Part shown: positions 1 to 5,430 of the stretch, piece after piece
Position numbering within the stretch: the first letter of the stretch is position 1
How the letters are laid out: the number at the start of each line of letters is the position of its first letter
Assembly (NCBI GenBank): GCA_016187325.1
Contig: JACPJY010000192.1
Location: 1 to 15,218, forward strand
DNA length: 15,218 nucleotides
DNA from: Rhodospirillales bacterium
GTDB taxonomy: Bacteria > Pseudomonadota > Alphaproteobacteria > Rhodospirillales > Casp-alpha2
Direction: 5' to 3'
Notes under the pieces: generated by a model
Told to the model about the DNA's origin: nothing
What the model saw: the letters and a program-made list of their open reading frames with translations, nothing else
Database searches by the model: none
Translations under genes and position numbers: made by a program

Positions 1-2
1 GC

Positions 3-65
3 GGCCGCCCGGTCCTGACCGCGCCGGACGAGGCGGTCGGCAAGCTGCGGTCGCTGCTCGAATAG
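3..65 (+). CDS. 3' end of an unidentified gene (partial)
   Basis: An open frame enters from the left edge and ends at a TAG at 63-65. The visible peptide is GRPVLTAPDEAVGKLRSLLE. High-GC third positions fit coding sequence, and the pattern of a short proline-containing stretch followed by an amphipathic helix is common at enzyme C-termini. It is too short to assign a family. A DapA-like aldolase end is conceivable but not supported by any diagnostic residue. Confidence 0.45.
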   Translation, partial: GRPVLTAPDEAVGKLRSLLE

Positions 66-100
66 TGCAATACCCGCGTTTTTCGATTCGTCACCCCCGC

Positions 101-176
101 GTCCTTCGACTCGCGCGCCTCATCCTGAGCCGGCCGCAGGCCGAGTCGAAGGAGAGGCGCGCGGCTCAGGACGAGG
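101..176. repeat. Palindromic intergenic repeat, paired inverted copies (REP-like)
   Basis: This spacer contains three sets of inverted arms: CCTTCGACTC (103-112) with GAGTCGAAGG (143-152), GCGCGCCTC (113-121) with GAGGCGCGC (154-162), and CCTCATCCTGAGCCG (118-132) with its near-perfect complement at 162-176 (one mismatch). The arms occur as A-B-C then A'-B'-C', so they interleave rather than nest. The words CTTCGA and CTCATCCTGAG recall dispersed palindromic repeats of many alphaproteobacterial genomes (recalled knowledge, not searched). The right end supplies the GAGGA at 173-177 that may serve the next gene as ribosome binding site. Confidence 0.65.
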
Positions 177-191
177 ATAACGGGTGCCCCG

Positions 192-758
192 ATGGCCGAC
201 GACCCCTTCGCGGTGCTGCGCGAGCAGATGGTGCAGGTGATCGCCATCTACGCCCACTACTCCGGCGACAAGACCGGCAAGGAGGAGTTCGCGCCGCCGG
301 TGATGCAGGCGATGCGCACGATTCCCCGCCACGAGTTCGTGCCGGTGGAGATGCGCGCCTACGCCTACGCCGACGGGCCGCTGCCGATCGGCTACGAGAA
401 GACCATCTCGCAGCCGTACATGGTGGCGCTGATGACCGATTTGGCCGAGATCGGCGACGGCAGCACCGTCTTGGAAGTAGGCACCGGGCTCGGCTATCAC
501 GCGGCGATCATGGCGACGCTCGGGGCCAAGGTGTACAGCGTCGAGATCGTCGACGAGCCCGCCTCGCAGGCGAAGCACAACCTGGCGCGGCTCGGCTTCA
601 AGGGCATCCAGCTCCGCACCGGCGACGGCTCCCACGGCTGGGCCGAGCACGGGCCGTTCGACCGCATCATGGTGTGCGCGGCGCCCGAGATGATCCCGCC
701 GTCGCTGATCGCGCAGCTGAAGCCCGGCGGCAAGATGGTGGTGCCGGCCGGGGTTTAG
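192..758 (+). CDS. pcm: Protein-L-isoaspartate O-methyltransferase, C-terminally shortened
   Basis: The 188-residue product belongs to the PCMT family, cytosolic enzymes that transfer a methyl group from SAM to isoaspartyl residues of damaged proteins. Family marks are visible in order: PRHEFVP near residue 45, the substrate/SAM region TISQPYMVA near 73-81, SAM motif I VLEVGTGLGYHAAIMA near 94-109, the acidic VEIVDE after it, GPFDRIMVCAAPEMIP near 157-172 and LKPGGKMVVPAG at the end. Typical bacterial PCMTs run on for about 30 residues after this point (a beta strand ending in a V-R-F-V-P-L type motif). Here a TAG follows PAGV directly. The ATG at 192 is the first good start; GAGGA at 173-177 is a rather distant ribosome site. 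The gene faces the 3' end of the RTX gene, 50 bp away. The fold's SAM core is complete, but activity without the tail is uncertain. Confidence 0.85.
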   Translation: MADDPFAVLREQMVQVIAIYAHYSGDKTGKEEFAPPVMQAMRTIPRHEFVPVEMRAYAYADGPLPIGYEKTISQPYMVALMTDLAEIGDGSTVLEVGTGLGYHAAIMATLGAKVYSVEIVDEPASQAKHNLARLGFKGIQLRTGDGSHGWAEHGPFDRIMVCAAPEMIPPSLIAQLKPGGKMVVPAGV

Positions 759-785
759 CCCGCTCGAGACCGTCAACTGAGCGGG
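759..785 (+). terminator. Hairpin directly after the pcm stop codon
   Basis: CCCGCTC at 759-765 and GAGCGGG at 779-785 form a perfect 7-bp stem with a 13-nt loop, beginning at the base after the stop codon. No T-run follows, so it is at best a weak, Rho-assisted or RNA-stabilising 3' end. It lies between the convergent pcm and RTX genes. Confidence 0.4.
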
Positions 786-808
786 GAGGGGCCGCCGTGC
801 CGCCGCCG

Positions 809-3800
809 TTACTTTTCGTCGTTGAAGGTGATGACCACCGCGTCGTCGTCGCGGGTGACGCTGTAGCCGGTCTTGCGCAGATCGACGTCGCTGACGGTGA
901 CTTCCGTGCCCTCGCCGCCGAACATGATCTTGACGTCGTCGCCGTTCTGGGTGACCGACAGGTTGTCCTCGGAGAATTCCGGCCCCTCGAACCTCAGGAT
1001 CTCGCCGTCCTGGTAGTCCTTGATGATGTCGTGGCCGCCGCCCGACTCGAACACGAACACGTCGCTGCCCTCGCCACCTTCGAGCACGTCGTTGCCGGCG
1101 CCGCCGATCAGCACGTCGGCGCCTTCGCCGCCCTCGAGCACGTCGTTGCCGGCGCCGCCATAGAGAATGTCGGCGCCTTCGCCGCCCTCGAGCCGGTCGT
1201 TGCCGGCGCCGCCATGGAGAACGTCGTCGCCGCGCCCGCCCTTGATGTAATCGTCGCCGCCGCCGTCATCGCCGGCGAAAGCGACACTGATGGTGGCCGT
1301 CGTGCTGGCGGTGTCGATGGCGCCGCTGTCGACGTCCTCATCGGTGGCGATCGCCGTCACCTGCAGTTCGAAATCGTTTTGATAACCCTCCGGCACGGTC
1401 ATCTGCAGGCCTTCGAGATCGCCGGGCCGCAGCGACCACGAGCCGTCGCCGTTGTCGGTGCCGGCCGACAACGTCACGCCGTCGGGCACGCCGGCGATGG
1501 TGACGCCGAGGGTCTCCGAGCCGTCGGTGTCGGCGAGCGCCGCCTGGACGTGGAGCGGCACCGTCGCCGCGCCGACGACGGCGATGTCGCCATAGAGGAT
1601 GTCGGCGCCGCGGCCTCCCCGGGCGTGCCGGTGATCGCGGTCGTCGTCCTCGTCGCCGACGGTGACGTCCTCGACCTGCAGCGTCGGCATATCGGCGGCA
1701 GGCGCGACGGCGACCGTGAAACTGGCCGTGGCGACGCCGCCGTCGGTCGAGGTGGCGGTCACCTTGAGCGCGAAGTCCGCGGACGAATTGCTTGGCGGCG
1801 TCACGGTCAGCGAGCCGAGACTCGCGAGGTCGTCGCCGGCCAGCGTCCAACTGCCGTCGCCGTTGTCGGTGCCGGCCGACAGCGTCGCGCCCTCCGGCAC
1901 GCCGCTGATGGTCACCGAAGCGACCGATTCCGTGCCCGCGACCGAAGCCGAGACCGAAAGCGGGATCGCCGAATCTTCCGTTCCCGACGCCGGGGACACG
2001 CTCAACGCCGGCACATCGGGCCCGAAGCTGGCCATGGCAGACCCGCCGTCGGTGGAAGTCGCCGTCACCGAAAGCGCCATGTTGCCGGACCAGTCGGCCG
2101 GTGGCGTCAAGGTAAGCGAATCGAGAGCATCGAGGTCGTGGCCGCTCAGCGTCCAGGTGCCGTCGCCGTTGTCGGTGCCGGCCGACAGCGTCGCCCCCTC
2201 GGGCACGCCGCTGATCTTCAGCGACGCGACCTCTTCGTTGCCCGGAACCGTGGCGGAAACGGCAAGCGGGATCGCCGAATCCTCGGCTCCCGACACGGCC
2301 GCGACCTTCAGCACCGGCAGATCGGCCACCGGCGCCACCGAGACGCCGAAGCCGGCCGTGGCGACGCCGCCGTCGGTGGATGCCGCGGTCACCACCAGCG
2401 CGATCTCGCCGGACCAGTCGGCGGGCGGAGTCAGGGAAAGAGAATCGAGGGCGTCGAGATCGGAGCCCATGATCGTCCAGGTGCCGTCGCCGTTGTCGTT
2501 GCCGACCGACAGCGTGGCGCCCGCGGGCACGCCGGCGATGGTCAGCGACGCAACCTCTTCGTTGCCCGTCACGGTGGCGGAAATGGCAAGCGGGATCGCC
2601 GAATCCTCGGCTCCCGACGCCGCGGCGACGCTCAGCATCGGCAGATCGGGCACCGGCGTCACCGAAACGCCGAAGCCGGCGGTGGCGACGCCGCCGTCGG
2701 TGGACGTCGCGGTCACCTTAAGCTCGATGGCGCCGGACCAATCGGCGGGCGGAGTCAGGGAAAGGCCGGCGAGCTGGTCGAGATCCGACCCGGCCAGCGT
2801 CCAGGTGCCGTCGCCGTTGTCGGCGCCGGCCGACAGCTTGGCGCCCTTGGGAATGCCGGAGACGATCAGGGACGCAAGTTCCTCCATTCCCGGCACGGAA
2901 GCCGAAATCGCGATCGGAATCGTCGAATCCTCGATTCCCGACGCCGCGCTCACGGTCAGCTCCGGCACGTCGGGCACCGCCGTCACCTCGACGGTGGCGG
3001 TCGCCATGGCGGTGCCGCCGAGACCGTCCGATACCGTGTAGGTGAAGGTATCGATGCCGGAAAAATCCGGGTCCGGGGTGTAGGCAAAGGTGCCGTCAGC
3101 ATTGACCTTGACGGAGCCGTGCTTGGGGCCGCCGTCGCCGGCGAGCCCGAAGGTCAAGGTGTCGCCAATGGTATCGGTGGCCGTGAGCTTGCCGGCAAGT
3201 GGTTCATCCTCGCGAGTGGTCGTCTTGAGATCGAGCGCCACCGGCTCGTCGTTGGGGCCGATGCCGAGATTGACGGCGGGGACGACCACCTCGTCGGTCC
3301 TGGGCGCGATCGGCGCCGGCGCCGGTTCCGGCGCGACCACGGGCGCCTCGGGAGCGGGAACGCCGGCGCTTTCGTAGGTCTTCGCCGCGGTGTAGTCGCC
3401 CTCGACGACGCGGATGGTTTCCATCGGCGCCGCTGGCCGGGCCGGGCCGGCCTCGGTGGTGAAGGACTCGAGCCCTTCGGCGCGCCTGAGATCGGGGGCG
3501 CTGTAATCGTTTTCGCGGCCGGATGCCTTCGGCAGATGCGAAAGGGTGGAATGGAACATGCGCACCACGCCGGCATCGTCCACGGACGGAGCGAACGTCG
3601 GCAGACGATCGAAACCGCCAATGAACACCACTTGGTGGGCCTGGTTCATGACCTGCAGGCCGGCTTCGTTGCGGATGAACACCTCGCCGACGTAGCCGTC
3701 TTCCTCGCGCATCATCACGATGTTGAGGTTGCGGCCGTCGGGAATTTCCAGTCCGACCTGGGTGCCGCGGATGCCGATGCTGCCGACTGGCGTGTCGATG

Positions 3801-4426
3801 ACCATGGCGTTGGGATCGGTCTTCGACACCATGCCGCTGACGATGGTGTAGACGCCCTTCAGCACCGACAGCGACATCGAGCCTTCCTGGGTGCCGGGGT
3901 CGTAGATCATCTCGTCCAGCACCATGCGGCCTTCCGAGCCCATGGACAGACTGGTCTCGTCGGCCAACAGGACGCCGATGGCGCCGTCGCGGCCGGTTTC
4001 AAGGACGTCGCCGGCATAGAGGCGGGAGCCGATGCCCAGCTCCTCGCGGGTGCCGTCGACGCGGATCACGAACGCCTTGCCGCTTATTGTATCGATGCGG
4101 CCGATGGCGTCGGCTGCCGACTCGGGCCCGATGGCGGCCAGCTTGCCGGCCGCTTCGGGGCCGGCCAGGTGGGCGGCCAAGTCGCCGGGAATCTGTGCGC
4201 CGTCGGCGCTAACCAGGGCCGGCGGCGTCTCGCCCTTGAAGAAGTCGCGGATGACGACCGGCGGGTGGCCGGGCGCCGCCACCACCAGATCGACGCCGGC
4301 GCGGCTGAACGAGGCGTCGGCCAGGGACACCCCCGCGGGCAACACCACGGGGGCGCCGGCCGCCGCGCTCATCAGCACGGCATTGGGGGCGCCTTCGCCG
4401 CTGGAAACATTGACCTTGGCCGTCAT
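809..4426 (-). CDS. Large secreted RTX-type adhesin-like protein with FecR, cadherin-like and Ig-like repeats
   Basis: This 1205-residue protein is probably exported by a type I system and acts outside the cell. The start at 4426 is chosen because AGGAGGA at 4431-4437 lies just upstream; a longer frame to 4507 has no such site. Domains in order: a low-complexity N-terminus without a Sec signal (1-105); a FecR-like beta domain (about 108-275, IGRIDTISGKAFVIRVDG, then TPVGSIGIRGTQ); a Pro/Ala/Glu linker (355-376); a cadherin/VCBS-like domain (392-482, DGTFAYTPDPDFSG, DTFTYTVSDG); Ig-like repeats beginning near 488, 600, 709 and 811 with the recurring words EDSAIPL, LSAGTDNGDGTWTL and LTPPADWSG; a fifth, divergent repeat (919-1050); RTX nonapeptides GGxGxDxLx (1063-1124); and a C-terminal beta region typical of RTX proteins. 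An isolated RTX motif, GGRGADILYGD, also sits inside repeat five (937-947). No ABC exporter, membrane-fusion or TolC gene is adjacent. The exact ligand is unknown; adhesion or biofilm is inferred from architecture. Confidence 0.88.
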   Translation of the reverse strand: MTAKVNVSSGEGAPNAVLMSAAAGAPVVLPAGVSLADASFSRAGVDLVVAAPGHPPVVIRDFFKGETPPALVSADGAQIPGDLAAHLAGPEAAGKLAAIGPESAADAIGRIDTISGKAFVIRVDGTREELGIGSRLYAGDVLETGRDGAIGVLLADETSLSMGSEGRMVLDEMIYDPGTQEGSMSLSVLKGVYTIVSGMVSKTDPNAMVIDTPVGSIGIRGTQVGLEIPDGRNLNIVMMREEDGYVGEVFIRNEAGLQVMNQAHQVVFIGGFDRLPTFAPSVDDAGVVRMFHSTLSHLPKASGRENDYSAPDLRRAEGLESFTTEAGPARPAAPMETIRVVEGDYTAAKTYESAGVPAPEAPVVAPEPAPAPIAPRTDEVVVPAVNLGIGPNDEPVALDLKTTTREDEPLAGKLTATDTIGDTLTFGLAGDGGPKHGSVKVNADGTFAYTPDPDFSGIDTFTYTVSDGLGGTAMATATVEVTAVPDVPELTVSAASGIEDSTIPIAISASVPGMEELASLIVSGIPKGAKLSAGADNGDGTWTLAGSDLDQLAGLSLTPPADWSGAIELKVTATSTDGGVATAGFGVSVTPVPDLPMLSVAAASGAEDSAIPLAISATVTGNEEVASLTIAGVPAGATLSVGNDNGDGTWTIMGSDLDALDSLSLTPPADWSGEIALVVTAASTDGGVATAGFGVSVAPVADLPVLKVAAVSGAEDSAIPLAVSATVPGNEEVASLKISGVPEGATLSAGTDNGDGTWTLSGHDLDALDSLTLTPPADWSGNMALSVTATSTDGGSAMASFGPDVPALSVSPASGTEDSAIPLSVSASVAGTESVASVTISGVPEGATLSAGTDNGDGSWTLAGDDLASLGSLTVTPPSNSSADFALKVTATSTDGGVATASFTVAVAPAADMPTLQVEDVTVGDEDDDRDHRHARGGRGADILYGDIAVVGAATVPLHVQAALADTDGSETLGVTIAGVPDGVTLSAGTDNGDGSWSLRPGDLEGLQMTVPEGYQNDFELQVTAIATDEDVDSGAIDTASTTATISVAFAGDDGGGDDYIKGGRGDDVLHGGAGNDRLEGGEGADILYGGAGNDVLEGGEGADVLIGGAGNDVLEGGEGSDVFVFESGGGHDIIKDYQDGEILRFEGPEFSEDNLSVTQNGDDVKIMFGGEGTEVTVSDVDLRKTGYSVTRDDDAVVITFNDEK
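1081..1242 (-). repeat. 54-bp tandem repeats encoding paired RTX nonapeptides
   Basis: Three copies with an exact 54-bp period (starts at 1081, 1135 and 1189) each encode two calcium-binding nonapeptides of the GGAGNDVLE / GGEGADVLI kind. In the protein they cover residues 1062-1115. The near-identity of the copies makes copy-number change by slippage or recombination possible without breaking the frame. Confidence 0.8.
1673..2959 (-). repeat. Four Ig-like repeats of about 320 bp
   Basis: The RTX gene contains four similar units of 102-108 codons (residues about 490-918). The spacing between the ED-S motifs is 108, 108 and 102 residues; the third unit is six residues shorter because the usual VSVxPV linker strand before the next unit is missing (SFGPDVPALSV). 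The DNA coding DNGDG-W-T and the following block is nearly identical between units, so this stretch is prone to recombination and to assembly collapse. Confidence 0.8.
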
Positions 4427-4518
4427 GTCATCCTCCTGGCGCCATGTCGGCGCCATTTCCGCACCGGCCGAATCCGTCTGCCGGCCCGGACCGGGAATTG
4501 GGTCCAAGCGAACTCACC

Positions 4519-4524
4519 ATTATA
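4519..4524 (-). promoter_or_regulatory. Candidate -10 element for the RTX gene
   Basis: A perfect TATAAT on the minus strand lies 93 bp upstream of the RTX start, within an AT-rich patch (4516-4545) that stands out from GC-rich surroundings. At 16-18 bp spacing there is no good TTGACA-like element, so an activator or a different sigma factor could be needed. The dyad at 4582-4601 lies further upstream. Confidence 0.4.
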
Positions 4525-4581
4525 CCTTATTAGATAGGGACGATTTCAGGCCGCCGCTATGACGGCCGTCACAGGGGGCAT

Positions 4582-4601
4582 TTCCCCGAATATCTGGGGA
4601 A
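4582..4601. promoter_or_regulatory. Operator-like dyad between the RTX gene and fliL
   Basis: TTCCCC (4582-4587) and GGGGAA (4596-4601) are perfect inverted arms around an 8-bp AT-rich centre, GAATATCT. This spacing places the arms about 14 bp centre to centre, a common arrangement for a dimeric regulator. A second small perfect palindrome, GACGGCCGTC, lies at 4561-4570. The position between two divergent genes suits shared control, but no regulator is identified. Confidence 0.35.
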
Positions 4602-4639
4602 TTACGGGGGGTTGCGGCCAGCGAAAGCGGGGTTTTCCC

Positions 4640-4667
4640 TTGGCTTCGAGCCTCGGCGGCCCATAAT
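4640..4667 (+). promoter_or_regulatory. Candidate promoter of fliL
   Basis: TTGGCT (4640-4645) and CATAAT (4662-4667) are separated by 16 bp and resemble -35 and -10 hexamers (4/6 and 5/6 matches). Transcription would start near 4674, about 20 nt before the chosen fliL start. The -10 also matches seven of eight bases of the flagellar sigma-28 -10 word (GCCCATAA against GCCGATAA), but no TAAA box is found at the right distance, so housekeeping sigma is favoured. Confidence 0.45.
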
Positions 4668-4693
4668 GGCGGCCGACCGCTCGGGAGATGGCG

Positions 4694-5212
4694 ATGGCCG
4701 AGAAAAAAGAAGCACCGGAAGCCGAGGACCTCGAGGAAGGCGAAGCGCCGCCCGCGGAACCATCCGGAAAAAAGAAGCTCATCATCGTCATCGGCGCCGC
4801 CGCGTTCGCACTGATTGCGACCGGCGCCGGACTTTTCTTCTCGGGCGTCCTCGATTCCATCCTCGGCATCGAGGAGGCGACGCTGGAACCGGGTGAGATG
4901 CCGGCGGGCAAGGTCTTCTATAAGCTCGAACCGATCACGCTCAACCTGAACGCCAAGGGCCAGACGGCGCGCTTCCTGCAGATCGGGCTGACCCTGGTGC
5001 TGGTTAGCGACAAGGACGTGCCGAAAATCGAGGCGATGCTGCCCCGGATCACCGATTACTCGGTTTCCTACCTGCGCGAACTGGCACCCGAGGAGCTGGA
5101 GGGGTCGGCTAACTTTCACCGGCTGCGCGAGAATTTATTGCTAAGGATTCGGGCGGCAGCGGCGCCGGTGCCGGTGGCCGACGTGCTGTTGATCAACGTA
5201 TTCGTGCAGTAG
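4694..5212 (+). CDS. fliL: Flagellar basal body-associated protein FliL
   Basis: FliL is a single-pass inner-membrane protein that surrounds the flagellar stator and supports torque. The 172-residue product has a short acidic cytoplasmic N-terminus (1-25), a Lys-Lys-Lys boundary, one membrane segment (about 29-51) and a periplasmic domain with the family pattern: YKLEPITLNL, ARFLQIGLTLVL, VPKIEAMLPRITD, then FHRLRENLLLRI and DVLLINVFVQ at the very end. Length is normal for the family. The ATG at 4694 is preferred over that at 4688 because GGGAG at 4683-4687 then lies 6 nt upstream rather than touching the start. No other flagellar gene follows: fliM, the common neighbour, is absent and a terminator lies downstream, so the gene seems to be a single-gene unit. 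Confidence 0.9.
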   Translation: MAEKKEAPEAEDLEEGEAPPAEPSGKKKLIIVIGAAAFALIATGAGLFFSGVLDSILGIEEATLEPGEMPAGKVFYKLEPITLNLNAKGQTARFLQIGLTLVLVSDKDVPKIEAMLPRITDYSVSYLRELAPEELEGSANFHRLRENLLLRIRAAAAPVPVADVLLINVFVQ

Positions 5213-5230
5213 CGGCCGTTCCACGGCCGC
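5212..5230 (+). terminator. GC-rich hairpin overlapping the fliL stop codon
   Basis: GCGGCCGT (5212-5219) and ACGGCCGC (5223-5230) form a perfect 8-bp stem with a 3-nt loop, starting at the last base of the fliL stop codon. There is no T-tract. It may stabilise the mRNA 3' end or act as a partial terminator ahead of the stronger signal at 5368-5392. Confidence 0.4.
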
Positions 5231-5239
5231 CGCCGGCTG

Positions 5240-5392
5240 TGGACGAAAAATCCGCGTTATCCTCGTTCTCCCCGTTTTTCACATGGGCCCCGGCGGCGCG
5301 TTCCGGGGTATCATGGGACGTCACCGCTCGACCGTTTGAAGTGACAAATCCTCCCAAATCCGACTTTCCCGCCGGCGACGGCGGGTTTTTTT
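5240..5392 (+). ncRNA. Candidate small RNA or long fliL 3' UTR
   Basis: The 155 bp between fliL and a strong terminator hold no convincing reading frame but look structured. A hairpin pairs CCCCGG (5288-5293) with CCGGGG (5303-5308), flanked by CATG on both sides. A low-structure stretch, ACAAATCCTCCCAAATC (5344-5360), follows and contains CCTCCC, complementary to a Shine-Dalgarno sequence. The terminator hairpin comes last. This order (hairpin, exposed anti-Shine-Dalgarno word, terminator) is typical of trans-acting small RNAs. The 5' end is a guess: no clear promoter is visible, and processing from the fliL mRNA is equally possible. Confidence 0.35.
5368..5392 (+). terminator. Strong intrinsic terminator after fliL / candidate small RNA
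   Basis: CCCGCCG (5368-5374), a GCGA loop and CGGCGGG (5379-5385) form a perfect 7-bp GC stem followed by seven Ts (5386-5392). It is the clearest intrinsic terminator in the window. On the opposite strand there is no T-run after the stem, so it acts on plus-strand transcription only. Confidence 0.92.
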
Positions 5393-5430
5393 GCCGGCGT
5401 CGAGACGATGGCCATGGGGCCATGGGGGGA

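Noticed and set aside
1081..1242. CRISPR-like periodic repeats
   Set aside because: The 54-bp period has no unique spacers and translates into RTX nonapeptides in frame with the surrounding gene.
4427..4507. RTX protein start at 4507
   Set aside because: No ribosome site precedes it, while AGGAGGA stands directly before the ATG at 4426.
65..4537. A 1490-codon open frame on the plus strand antisense to the RTX gene
   Set aside because: It runs through pcm out of frame and opposite the RTX gene, with His/Arg/Gly/Ala-rich low-complexity composition typical of the antisense of GC-rich repetitive coding DNA. No domain is recognisable, whereas both pcm and the RTX frame show clear families.
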